A DNA stretch of 64,000 bases, from NCBI RefSeq assembly GCF_034366625.1, contig NZ_JAXMIH010000010.1, forward strand, positions 1 to 64,000, given 5' to 3'. How positions within the stretch are numbered: the first letter of the stretch is position 1; each line of letters begins with the position of its first letter. Positions 43,864 to 53,813 of the stretch are shown here, piece by piece. The notes beneath the pieces are model-generated. The model was not told the DNA's origin. It saw only the letters and a program-made list of their open reading frames with translations, and made no database searches. Both the position numbers and the translations under genes were made by a program. This stretch comes from Prosthecobacter sp. GTDB lineage: Bacteria > Verrucomicrobiota > Verrucomicrobiia > Verrucomicrobiales > Verrucomicrobiaceae.

Positions 43864-44520
43864 GCCGCGGATTGTATTCACTTTTGCCCAACGCCGCAAG
43901 TCTCTGTGGGGGGGGCTGAAAACTGAAAAGCTGAAAGCTGAAATGGGAAAGCTGAAATAGGAAAGCTGAGCCGAGCACGGTGGCGACGTGCGAGACAGAC
44001 TGAGCGTAGCGAAGCCCGGAGGGCGACACGAGTGTGAGGAACGAGGGAGTCAAAACAGAAAGGCTGAAAAGCTGAAACAGAAATGCTGAGCCGAGGCGAC
44101 TTGGGGCGCGAGGGAGTCAAAGGCTGGAAGCTGAAATTCTGATTTCCCATTTCTGCTTTCTCATTTCCACTTTCCATCGCTGTTGGGGCGCGAGGGAGTC
44201 AAAGCTGAAAAGCTGAAATAGGAAAGCAGAAAGCAGAAATGCTGAGCCGAGGCGACTTGGGGCGCGAACGAGTCAAAGGCTGGAAGGCTGGAAGCTGAAA
44301 TTCTGATTTCCCATTTCTGCTTTCTCATTTCCACTTTCCATCGCTGTTGGGGCGCGAACGAGTCAAAGCTGAAAGGCTGAAAGCTGAAAAGTTGAAAGCA
44401 GAAAGCGGAGAGCAGAACGGATGGCTGGCCCCGAAGATTCTGATGACTTGATCCCTGCCTTGCCAGCGGCTGTCACGCGTGTCTATTCGATGAACTTGAT
44501 CTTTGAGCCCCTTGCCCCCA
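43864..44520. other. Long composite-repeat stretch, one tiny ORF
   Basis: About 50 bases after the antitoxin start, this stretch becomes repeats. It has block A copy 2 (43965-44054), block B copy 2 (44085-44203) and copy 3 (44241-44367), joined by GCTGAAAGCAGAAA-like units to about 44416. The last 100 bases hold the tiny ORF at 44421. No promoter is obvious, but one must serve the downstream gene. Confidence 0.75.
43915..44416. repeat. Composite repeat cluster 2: A, B, B
   Basis: Block A (43965-44054) and two copies of block B (44085-44203 and 44241-44367) run in order, joined by AAAGCTGAAA-like repeats. In B the sequences TCTGATTTCCCATTTCTGCT and CACTTTCCATCGCTGTTGGG recur exactly. The third copy of B differs by GCGAACGAGTC in place of GCGAGGGAGTC at both ends, so the two ends of a block change together. 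Confidence 0.88.
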
Positions 44521-44534
44521 ATGTCTGCCCATGA
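44421..44534 (+). CDS. Possible 37-residue ORF overlapping the kinase-like gene
   Basis: ATG at 44421 opens MAGPEDSDDLIPALPAA then VTRVYSMNLIFEPLAPNVCP, ending TGA at 44532-44534. It overlaps the start of the next gene by 14 bases in another frame, like coupled genes in an operon. It is too short to name. It could be a small gene, a leader, or the end of a longer gene cut by the repeat cluster to its left. Confidence 0.3.
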   Translation: MAGPEDSDDLIPALPAAVTRVYSMNLIFEPLAPNVCP

Positions 44535-45210
44535 GCCTTTCGGAACAACTGCGGGAATCCCGCTCGAAGCACACGTTGAAGAGCTACGCCGCCGCTGTGA
44601 AGCAGTTGCGCGTGTTCAAGGCGGTGCAACCAGTTACTGGCAGGAGATTCGGCTCTTCCGGGAGTATGCGGCTGAAAGAGGACTCGGCTGTTTACCAGAC
44701 CAAACCCCAGAGCTGAGCCGGACCCCGGATGACGAGGGCAACGAGCATCAGGTGTGGTTCCAGCCGGAGACGGATACTTACCTCAAGGTGACGTGGCCGG
44801 ATTTCTTCGGGATGCTGGTGATCTACCGTCAGGACGAGGAGGAGCAGGCATCTCCCATCGCCTATCTGGAGCGCTGGCACCTGCACAACGAGTTGTTTGG
44901 CGACCGTGTGAGGTTTCTCGGGGCACTGGAGGAGGAAGGCAGACTGAGGCTCATCATTCAGCAGCAGGCCATCGAAGGAGAGCCGGCGACGCTGGAGCAG
45001 ATCAACGACTTCTTCACGGCCAACGGCTGGCAGCGCTTCACGGCCAACGGCGAGGTGGCCTATTTCGACCCGGAGCGGAACGTGGTGATCTCCGACACGC
45101 ACCGGGGAAACATCATCCTGATGGATGACGGATTGCTGGCACCGATCGACCTTCGGGTGCAGCCGCTCAGCGGTGCCCTGCTGGATTATGTGGTCAAGGC
45201 TTGTGGCTGA
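44521..45210 (+). CDS. Polyvalent-protein-type kinase-like protein
   Basis: A 229-residue protein from the ATG at 44521. It resembles the serine/threonine/tyrosine-kinase-like domain found in phage and plasmid polyvalent proteins. The catalytic-loop-like signature is VISDTHRGNIIL (about 194-205), where D and N fit the kinase catalytic Asp and metal-binding Asn, and the following LAPIDLRVQ (about 211-219) fits a DFG-like Asp. There is no clear Lys-containing N-lobe motif. The N-terminal part (WQEIRLFREYAAERGL) is helical. An effector or defence role is only inferred. Confidence 0.6.
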   Translation: MSAHEPFGTTAGIPLEAHVEELRRRCEAVARVQGGATSYWQEIRLFREYAAERGLGCLPDQTPELSRTPDDEGNEHQVWFQPETDTYLKVTWPDFFGMLVIYRQDEEEQASPIAYLERWHLHNELFGDRVRFLGALEEEGRLRLIIQQQAIEGEPATLEQINDFFTANGWQRFTANGEVAYFDPERNVVISDTHRGNIILMDDGLLAPIDLRVQPLSGALLDYVVKACG

Positions 45211-45359
45211 CCGACCACGACGAGACACGGGCGGGAACGATAAACGAGGACAACTTCAGGCAACTGGGCGGTGAGCGGTCGGGCCCACGCCGGCTACGGA
45301 AGCTGCTGGACGAGCGGGGGAGGACGGAGGAGAGATGGAGGCGACCTTCTTTTCTCCCG

Positions 45360-45608
45360 ATGCGCCTGATTGAATCCCGAAACCTTGATGGTGTCCTGCG
45401 GCGGACGGTGCCGCGCTGTCTCCTGCTGGCCCTGGCCGTGCTGGCGGGATGCTCTGGTGACCGCGTCTGGCGGCGCATCGACCCGCTGGGTTACTCCCGG
45501 GCGCACGATGCGCCCTATCTCTACCGTGAAAAAGGCGAGACAACGAACTCTCTGCCGCCTCTGGTGAATGATCGCCCGAGCCGGACGTACTTTCTGCCGG
45601 ATCCGTGA
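45360..45608 (+). CDS. Small lipoprotein of 82 residues
   Basis: The ATG at 45360 starts a leader with the lipobox LAVLAGC, giving a lipid-anchored mature protein of about 50 residues (VWRRIDPLGYSRAHDAPYLY near the middle). No family is known. It lies 150 bases after the kinase-like gene and 32 bases before the cNMP-FHA gene on the same strand. It could be part of the same transcript. Confidence 0.6.
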   Translation: MRLIESRNLDGVLRRTVPRCLLLALAVLAGCSGDRVWRRIDPLGYSRAHDAPYLYREKGETTNSLPPLVNDRPSRTYFLPDP

Positions 45609-45640
45609 GGCGCGGGGCCTGAATTCCATCCATCCATGAT

Positions 45641-46453
45641 ATGAGTGACGCTGTTGCTGAAAAGCTGTTTGCCGCCGGAGAGGTGATCTATGCGCAGGGG
45701 GAGGCCGGGCAGGGGATGCTGCTGGTGCTGTCCGGCACGGTGGAGGTGAGCGTGGCCACGCCGGAGGGGCCGCGGGTGCTGGCGCGGTTCGGCGCGGGGG
45801 ATTTTCTGGGAGACATGGCGCTGATCACCAACCAGCCGCGGGCGGCGACGGCGCGCGCGCTGACGGCGGTGACGGCGGAGTGGATCGATGACCGAAGTTT
45901 TGAGGAACGCCTGCTGGAGCAGCCGGACCGCCGCGCCAGCTATCTGGCGCTGCTGATGCAGCGCATCCGCATCACGGACTCGCTGCTGCGGCTGGAGTGG
46001 CACAAGCAGGAGGCGGCGGTGCAGGTGACGCGGGCGGCGTATCTGGAGGCGCTGCCGGCCACGGCGAGCGGACGGAGCGACTGGCTGGATCTGCGGCTGA
46101 TTTCCGCACCGGGGACGCCGCCCCCGGTGATCGATGTGATCATCCCGCAGGTGCCCTTCAGCATCGGACGCCTGACCTTTCCGCTGCCGGTGGACGCGCT
46201 GCCGACGCGGCGGCTCTCGATCCCTGACAAGGAGCCGTACCAGCTCTGCCGCGATCACTGTGAGATCGTGCGCACAGCGGAGGGACTGGTGGTGCGCGAT
46301 GTGGAATCGCGGCTGGGAACGAACGTGAACGGCGTGCAGGTCGGCCGTGATTTCGCCACCACGGAGGCAGCGCTGAAGCCAGGCCCGAACACGCTGACCC
46401 TCGGCGGGCCGGAGAGTCATTACCGGTTCATCCTGGAACTGGCGGAGGTGTAG
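45641..46453 (+). CDS. Cyclic-nucleotide-binding domain fused to FHA domain
   Basis: A 270-residue two-domain signalling protein. Residues 5-120 form a cNMP-binding barrel (LFAAGEVIYAQGEAGQGML near 9-27 and GAGDFLGDMALITNQPRAAT near 51-70, whose PRAAT segment is the phosphate-binding-cassette end). Residues about 165-265 form an FHA domain (PFSIGRLTF near 171, LCRDHCEIVRTAEGLVVRD near 202-220, and SRLGTNVNGVQV near 223-234), which binds phosphothreonine. No HTH or membrane part is present. It may link cyclic-nucleotide levels to Ser/Thr kinase signalling. Confidence 0.85.
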   Translation: MSDAVAEKLFAAGEVIYAQGEAGQGMLLVLSGTVEVSVATPEGPRVLARFGAGDFLGDMALITNQPRAATARALTAVTAEWIDDRSFEERLLEQPDRRASYLALLMQRIRITDSLLRLEWHKQEAAVQVTRAAYLEALPATASGRSDWLDLRLISAPGTPPPVIDVIIPQVPFSIGRLTFPLPVDALPTRRLSIPDKEPYQLCRDHCEIVRTAEGLVVRDVESRLGTNVNGVQVGRDFATTEAALKPGPNTLTLGGPESHYRFILELAEV

Positions 46454-46457
46454 GGAA

Positions 46458-46581
46458 GGGGGAAAGCAGAAAAGCTGAAAGCTGAAAGCAGAAAGCAGAG
46501 AGCGGAGAGCGGAGAGGTGCAGGGACACTCTCTTGCCCGCTTCTGCTTTCCAAACAGCGGGCAAGAGTGCCCGCGCTCCCT
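46458..46581. repeat. Purine-rich repeats joined to a GGGCAAGAGTG inverted repeat
   Basis: AAAGCTGAAAGCTGAAAGCA repeats (46462-46500) lead into an inverted repeat: CACTCTCTTGCCCGC (left, about 46526-46540) and GCGGGCAAGAGTGCCCGC (right, about 46557-46574). The centre is TTCTGCTTTCCAAACA. It fills the gap between the cNMP-FHA gene and the small cysteine-pair gene. Confidence 0.75.
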
Positions 46582-46623
46582 TCAAACCAATGGTGCATGC
46601 ACCTTGTTCGCCCGCAGAGAAAC

Positions 46624-46839
46624 TCAGGATTTGGGCTTCACCGGATACTTGCCGGGTGTGCGGTCATACTTGCCCTTGCACTCGGCGGTGGCGAAGGCGA
46701 CTCGCTTGCCATCCTTCGTCTGGCTGTGGAAGATGAGGCGCACGTCTTTGTGGCAGACGGGGCATTCGCTGTTCACGGGCTCGGCGGCGGTGGCGGACAG
46801 CGTGAGGGCGGCGGTCAGAACGAGGAGCAGTGCTTTCAT
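46624..46839 (-). CDS. Small exported protein with CxxC, possible metal-binding
   Basis: A 71-residue protein with a signal peptide (ALLLVLTAALTLSATAA) and a mature part of about 50 residues carrying CPVCHKDVRL at about 27-36 and TAECKGKY near 50-57. The pattern resembles small YHS-type metal-binding proteins, though the family match is weak. The ATG at 46839 gives the signal peptide. Confidence 0.6.
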   Translation of the reverse strand: MKALLLVLTAALTLSATAAEPVNSECPVCHKDVRLIFHSQTKDGKRVAFATAECKGKYDRTPGKYPVKPKS

Positions 46840-46937
46840 GGTTGGAGAAGGGTGGAGAACAGCAGGCATTGGATCATGACACGCCCGTTGCTGTCACGCG
46901 GAATTTTTTCACGAGGTGAAGAAGGCTGAGGCGGATC

Positions 46938-46985
46938 GTCAAGGCGTGGTCAAGAGGTCAAGTGTCGTGCGATGACCCTCTTGAC
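46938..46985. repeat. Repeat GTCAAGAGGTCAAG with hairpin, left of spermidine gene
   Basis: GTCAAGGCGTGGTCAAGAGG starts at 46938 and continues into TCAAG; the inner GTCAAGAGGTCA and the right-hand TGACCCTCTTGAC (46973-46985) can form a hairpin. A 25-base near-copy (one mismatch) lies at 48341-48365 on the other side of the carboxynorspermidine synthase gene. Confidence 0.75.
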
Positions 46986-47023
46986 GGCGAAGTCTTGACC
47001 TTTGACGGCTCCGTTCTGCCTTC

Positions 47024-48232
47024 TCACTCGCCCGGAAGCGGTTCCGTGGGCCACGTTTCCAGCCACGGCAGGCCGTAGGCGTTGAGATCGGCCATGAAGG
47101 GGTCGGGATTGAGCTGCTCGACGTTCCAGACACCGGGCTGGCGATACTCAGCGGGATTGGTGAGGAGCTGGCGTGCGGCGATCATGGCGGGGACGCCGGT
47201 GGTGTAGCTGACGCCCTGGCTGTTCGTTTCGCGGTAGCACTCCTGGTGGTCGCAGATGTTGTACACGTAGTAGCGCTTCGGCTGGCCGTCTTTGCCGGTG
47301 CCTTCGATCCAGTTGCCGATGCAGGTCTTGCCTTTGGTGTCGGGGCCCAGGCTGCCGGGTTCGGGCAGGAGGGTCTTCAAGAATTCGATGGGGATGATGT
47401 CCACGCCTTTGTGTTTGACGGGATGGATGCCGGTCATGCCGACATTCACGAGGACTTCCATGTGCTTGATGTAGGCGTCGCCAAAGGTCATCCAGAAACG
47501 CGCGCGGCGCATGGGGATGTGCTTCGTCAAGGATTCCAGCTCCTCGTGGTAGAGGCAGTAGATGTTCTTCGGACCGATGCCGGCGGGGAAGGGGAAGCTG
47601 CGTTTGATTTCGAGCGGCTTGGTTTCGATCCACTTGCCGTTTTCCCAGTAGCGGCCGTTGGCGGTGACTTCGCGAAGGTTGATCTCAGGATTGAAGTTGG
47701 TGGCGAAGGCCTTGCCGTGATCACCGGCGTTGCAGTCGAGGATGTCGAGGGTGTCGATCTTGCTGAAGTGATGCTTCAACGCGTAGGCGGTGTACACGTT
47801 CGTGACGCCGGGGTCGAAGCCGCAGCCGAGCAAGGCGGTGAGGCCGGCCTTCTTGAACTTGTCCTGGTAGGCCCACTGCCAGTGGTACTCGAATTTGGCG
47901 ACATCGCGCGGCTCGTAGTTCGCGGTGTCGATGTAATGCACGCCGGCTTCGAGGCAGGCGTCCATGATGGTGAGATCCTGATAGGGCAGCGCCACATTGA
48001 TGACGACCTCGGGCTTGTAGCTTTTGAGCAGCTTGACGAGTTCCGGCACGTTGTCGGCATCGACGGCGGCGGTCTTGATGGGGCGCTTCAATTCAGCGGC
48101 GATGCTGTCGCATTTCGTCTTGGTGCGGGAGGCCAGCATGATCTCGCCGAAGACGTCGGGAAGCTGGGCGCATTTATGAACAACGACGCGGCCGACGCCG
48201 CCGGCTCCGATGATGAGGACACGATGAGACAT
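47024..48232 (-). CDS. Carboxynorspermidine synthase (saccharopine dehydrogenase family)
   Basis: A 402-residue NAD(P)H-dependent enzyme. The Rossmann motif IIGAGGVGRVVVHK is at residues 6-19, the family signature ALPYQDLTIMDACLEAGVHYIDTA is at about 80-103 (read in two parts), and the C-terminal part matches long saccharopine-dehydrogenase-like proteins. The likely reaction is condensation of aspartate semialdehyde with a diamine to carboxynorspermidine or carboxyspermidine, which a decarboxylase turns into polyamine. That decarboxylase gene is not next to it in this window. It is flanked by 25-base direct repeats. Confidence 0.85.
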   Translation of the reverse strand: MSHRVLIIGAGGVGRVVVHKCAQLPDVFGEIMLASRTKTKCDSIAAELKRPIKTAAVDADNVPELVKLLKSYKPEVVINVALPYQDLTIMDACLEAGVHYIDTANYEPRDVAKFEYHWQWAYQDKFKKAGLTALLGCGFDPGVTNVYTAYALKHHFSKIDTLDILDCNAGDHGKAFATNFNPEINLREVTANGRYWENGKWIETKPLEIKRSFPFPAGIGPKNIYCLYHEELESLTKHIPMRRARFWMTFGDAYIKHMEVLVNVGMTGIHPVKHKGVDIIPIEFLKTLLPEPGSLGPDTKGKTCIGNWIEGTGKDGQPKRYYVYNICDHQECYRETNSQGVSYTTGVPAMIAARQLLTNPAEYRQPGVWNVEQLNPDPFMADLNAYGLPWLETWPTEPLPGE

Positions 48233-48235
48233 GGT

Positions 48236-48276
48236 GAGGGAAAGCAGAAAAAGGAAAGCGGAAAGCTGAAATCCGA
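48236..48276. repeat. Short purine-rich repeat patch upstream of spermidine gene
   Basis: GAAAGCAGAAAAAGGAAAGC and GGAAAGCTGAAATC lie in the first 44 bases upstream of the synthase start. The style matches the longer repeat clusters at 41-44 kb. Confidence 0.65.
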
Positions 48277-48340
48277 GAGAGTGCCGAGTCTAGCAGAGAC
48301 GGGGGGAATGCAAGCGACGGAAATGCGAGCAGGAGAAGCA

Positions 48341-48365
48341 GTCAAGGCATGGTCAAGAGGTCAAG
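48341..48365. repeat. Direct repeat copy right of the spermidine gene
   Basis: GTCAAGGCATGGTCAAGAGG then TCAAG. Differs from the left copy (46938-46962) by one base. It lies 109 bases from the synthase start and carries no hairpin partner as good as the left copy. Confidence 0.75.
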
Positions 48366-48448
48366 GTGGTGAGACTTGGAACCCGTGACATAAAAAGGCG
48401 GTCTGCGGGGCGGGAGGCTCTCGAAATCGCAGTTCTGTCAAAGCACGA

Positions 48449-48486
48449 GCCCCCGCTTGACCGCTGATGGCGGACAAGCGAGGGCC
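48449..48486. terminator. Candidate transcription terminator hairpin after the lipoprotein gene
   Basis: The stem CCCCCGCTTG with ACCGC inner arm pairs with GCGG-ACAAGCGAGGG, about 40-80 bases past the end of the lipoprotein gene at 48530 (minus strand). It has no clear U-tract, so the call is tentative. Confidence 0.4.
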
Positions 48487-48529
48487 TGCAAGATTGCTTC
48501 TGTCCCGCAGTGGAGCGGAGAGACCTCGA

Positions 48530-48832
48530 CTACTTCTTCTCAGCGTCCACGCGGGCTTTGGCGGCGACGGCTTCGGCGGCGACTTTCGCCTTGTCAGCGT
48601 CGAGCTGGGCCTGGGCGGCGACCTTGTTCGCCTCAATGTTGGCCTTGTCGATGGTGGCGTTGGCGTCGGTCTGCAGCTTGGCTTCCTTGGCAGCGGCGTC
48701 CACGGCGGTCTTTTGATGCTCGATGGCGGTTTGCGTGGTCTCGGTGCGGGCGTCGATGGCGGCTTTTTCCTTGTTGCAACTGACGACGAGGAGCGTGGCG
48801 AGGGCGAGGATGGCGAGCGGGGTGTGTTTCAT
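48530..48832 (-). CDS. Small Ala/Lys-rich coiled-coil lipoprotein
   Basis: A 100-residue lipoprotein: lipobox LLVVSC near residue 19, then an Ala/Lys/Asp-rich helix (IDARTETTQTAIEHQKTAVDA, about 26-46, read in pieces) that continues to the C-terminal KARVDAEKK. It may be an Lpp- or Pal-like anchor between outer membrane and peptidoglycan. It is divergent from a second such gene at 49025. Confidence 0.68.
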   Translation of the reverse strand: MKHTPLAILALATLLVVSCNKEKAAIDARTETTQTAIEHQKTAVDAAAKEAKLQTDANATIDKANIEANKVAAQAQLDADKAKVAAEAVAAKARVDAEKK

Positions 48833-49024
48833 GATGGGATGGGGTGGATGCTGAGTGCCCGTGGGCTGGTTGGCGAACGAACGTGGGCAGAGGCTCGGGC
48901 ATGCGGGTCCGTCCTGCCATGGGGTGTAGTCCTACCTTTCGCGGGCGGAGAAACACCGGCATGCTGAAGGCTCCGTGTCTGAGGAATGCCTTGTGCTCCC
49001 CTTCGCAGCACGGAGCCTGCCCCC

Positions 49025-49270
49025 ATGACCTTGAATTTCCATCTCCTCCTGATCCTGCTGCTCATCTGTGGCATGACCGCCTGCGATAAAAAAGCGGCGG
49101 CCACCAAAGCCAAAACGGCGGCTCAACTGGCGGCGGATCAAAAAGCGATCGAGGTGAGAGCGGCGGCTGACCGCCTGATCACCAGTCAAAACGAGGCCCA
49201 ACGGCTCAAGGCAGAGGCCTTGAAAGAGGCGGAGGTCAAGAAGGCCGCGTCACTGCCGAAGACACCCTGA
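49025..49270 (+). CDS. Small Ala/Lys-rich lipoprotein
   Basis: An 81-residue protein with lipobox ICGMTAC in the leader and an Ala/Lys/Glu-rich helical mature part (AAQLAADQKAIEVRAAADRL and so on). Its body resembles the gene at 48530 in composition and order of charged residues. The ATG at 49025 starts the leader. The function is probably structural; it is not a recognised family. Confidence 0.65.
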   Translation: MTLNFHLLLILLLICGMTACDKKAAATKAKTAAQLAADQKAIEVRAAADRLITSQNEAQRLKAEALKEAEVKKAASLPKTP

Positions 49271-49298
49271 TGTATCATTACACGCGGCGCGTGCTGGC

Positions 49299-49715
49299 TC
49301 AGATCGTCTTGCGCTTGCGCTTGATATGCAAGTGGGCGGTGGCGCGCTGGATGGCGGCCATGGCGGCGGCAACTTCTTCCTGATGCTCGCCGGGCTTGAG
49401 GTCTTCGAGAGCTTTCTTGGCGCGCGCGATGGCTTCTTCGGCGGCTTTTTCGTCGATCTTGTCGGCGTCGATGGCCACATCGGTGAGGATGCGCGTGACG
49501 GTGCCGGTGACTTCGACCAAACCTTCGCCGACGGCCATTTCGATGGTCTTGCCGTTCTTCGTGATGCGCAGCTCACCGGGGAGCAGCGTGGTCACGAGGT
49601 TGGCGTGAGCCGGGAGGACGCCCATTTCGCCTTCGTAACCCGGCAGCACGACGGTATCCACGTCATCGGAGTAGATGCGGGCTTCAGGAGTGACGATTTC
49701 GAGTTTGAAGGGCAT
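49299..49715 (-). CDS. atpC: ATP synthase epsilon subunit
   Basis: A 138-residue subunit of F1 that couples and inhibits ATP synthase. LEIVTPEARIYSDDVDTVVL at residues 4-23 begins the N-terminal beta sandwich; the PAHANLVTTLLPGELRI part follows, and the helical end (AEEAIARAKKALEDL) has the usual two helices. The ATG at 49715 is used; the frame upstream is repeat DNA. It is the last gene of the atp operon. Confidence 0.95.
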   Translation of the reverse strand: MPFKLEIVTPEARIYSDDVDTVVLPGYEGEMGVLPAHANLVTTLLPGELRITKNGKTIEMAVGEGLVEVTGTVTRILTDVAIDADKIDEKAAEEAIARAKKALEDLKPGEHQEEVAAAMAAIQRATAHLHIKRKRKTI

Positions 49716-49723
49716 GGGCGGTT

Positions 49724-49804
49724 CTTTGTTCCTGGTTCTTTGTTCCTGGTTTCGTGTTCTCTGATCTTCCAACGAAGAACCCAGAACGAGGAAACCAAGA
49801 ACCG
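49724..49804. repeat. Inverted repeat between atpD and atpC
   Basis: Two units of GGTTCTTTGTTCC (49730-49750) face GGAAACCAAGAACC and GAAGAACCCAGAACG (49774-49804). The arms form an imperfect hairpin in the 94-base gap between atpD and atpC. The whole stays in the operon and would lie in the transcript. Confidence 0.75.
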
Positions 49805-49809
49805 GTGCT

Positions 49810-52190
<2,381 letters not shown>

Positions 52191-52232
52191 CTCTTAAAAG
52201 ATAAAGGATGAAAACGGAAAGATGAAAACAGA

Positions 52233-53762
52233 CTACTTCCAAGAAGCCTTGAAGTCGTCGAGGGCGGTTTTGAGGCCGGCTTCGACGTTGTCGAGGGTCT
52301 TCTCGTTGGCGAGCTGGTCCATGAGTTCGCTCTTGCGGGTGGAGAGGTAATCTTCGAGCTTGGCCTGGAATTCCTTCACGCGATCCACGGAGACGGAATC
52401 GAAATAGCCCTTCTGCATCGCATAGAGGCTGCTGACCATGATCGGCAGGCTCTTTGGCTGATACTGCTGCTGCTTGAAGAGTTCCACGATGCGGGCACCG
52501 CGGTCGAGCTTGGCCTTCGTGCCGGCGTCGAGGTCGGAACCGAACTGCGCAAAGGCGGCGAGTTCGCGGAACTGGGCGAGGTCGAGCTTCGTGGTGCCGG
52601 AGACCTTCTTGATGGCCTTCGTCTGCGCGGCGGAACCCACGCGAGACACCGAAAGACCGACGGAGATGGCGGGGCGAATGCCTTGATAGAACAAGTCGGT
52701 TTCAAGGAAGATCTGGCCGTCGGTGATGGAGATCACGTTCGTCGGGATGTAAGCGGACACGTCGCCAGCCTGCGTTTCGATGATCGGCAGCGCGGTCATG
52801 GAACCACCGCCGTAGTTGTCACCAACACGGCAGGAACGCTCAAGCAGACGGGAGTGGAGATAGAAGACGTCACCTGGATAAGCTTCACGACCGGAAGGAC
52901 GTTTCAAGATGAGGGAAACCTGACGATAGGCGACGGCCTGCTTGGAAAGGTCATCAAACACGATCAACACGTCCTGGCCCTGGTCCATGAACCATTCGCC
53001 GATGGCGCAGCCGGTGTAAGGCGCGAGGTATTGGTTCACCGCCGAGTCCGAAGCGGAAGCACTGATGATGGTGGTGTATTCCATCGCACCGGCGTCTTCG
53101 AGCGTCTTCACGACGCGGGCGACGTTCGACTGCTTCTGGCCGATGGCGACGTAGATGCAATAAAGCGGCTTGTGACCAGCGAGCTTGCCCTGTTCGGCAG
53201 CCTTGTTCTGCTGTGCTTGGGAAATGATGGTGTCCACCGCGATGGTGGTCTTGCCGGTGGAGCGGTCACCGATGATCAACTCACGCTGACCACGGCCAAT
53301 CGGGATCATGGCGTCGATGCTCATAATGCCGGTCTGCACGGGAACGGAGACGGATTTACGGGCAATGATGCCAGGAGCGAGTTTTTCGACCGGATACTGG
53401 GCTTCACCTTTGATGTCGCCTTTGCCGTCGATGGCCTGACCGAGGGCGTTGACCACGCGGCCAAGGAGGCTCTTGCCAACAGGAACGGAAAGGAGGCGGC
53501 CGGTCGTTTTGACTTCATCACCCGCTTTGATGCCTTCACCGGAGCCGAGGAGCACGCAGCCGACTTCCGTTTCTTCAAGGTTGAGCGCGAGGCCGAACAC
53601 ACCGCCGGGGAATTCGATCATTTCGTTGAGCATGACATCGCTCAAGCCTTCAATCTTGGCGGCGCCGTCACCGATTTCACGGACGATGCCCACATTGGAC
53701 TTCGTGACGGCGGTCTTGAGGCCGGCGATTTGGGATTCGATCTCCTGGAGGATGTTGCTCAT
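52233..53762 (-). CDS. atpA: ATP synthase alpha subunit
   Basis: A 509-residue regulatory F1 subunit with Walker A GDRSTGKT (about 166-173), the non-catalytic nucleotide site features around [17 protein letters not shown] (near 365), and the usual N-terminal [12 protein letters not shown]. Codon use and length are normal for the family. It sits 51 bases after atpH. Confidence 0.97.
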   Translation of the reverse strand: MSNILQEIESQIAGLKTAVTKSNVGIVREIGDGAAKIEGLSDVMLNEMIEFPGGVFGLALNLEETEVGCVLLGSGEGIKAGDEVKTTGRLLSVPVGKSLLGRVVNALGQAIDGKGDIKGEAQYPVEKLAPGIIARKSVSVPVQTGIMSIDAMIPIGRGQRELIIGDRSTGKTTIAVDTIISQAQQNKAAEQGKLAGHKPLYCIYVAIGQKQSNVARVVKTLEDAGAMEYTTIISASASDSAVNQYLAPYTGCAIGEWFMDQGQDVLIVFDDLSKQAVAYRQVSLILKRPSGREAYPGDVFYLHSRLLERSCRVGDNYGGGSMTALPIIETQAGDVSAYIPTNVISITDGQIFLETDLFYQGIRPAISVGLSVSRVGSAAQTKAIKKVSGTTKLDLAQFRELAAFAQFGSDLDAGTKAKLDRGARIVELFKQQQYQPKSLPIMVSSLYAMQKGYFDSVSVDRVKEFQAKLEDYLSTRKSELMDQLANEKTLDNVEAGLKTALDDFKASWK

Positions 53763-53813
53763 GGTATTGCGGGGGCTAAAAGAAAGATGAAGGCTAAAAG
53801 ATGAAAACTAAAA

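Noticed and set aside
46938..48365. Insertion sequence with the repeats as ends
   Set aside because: The flanking repeats are direct, there is no transposase and the gene inside is metabolic.
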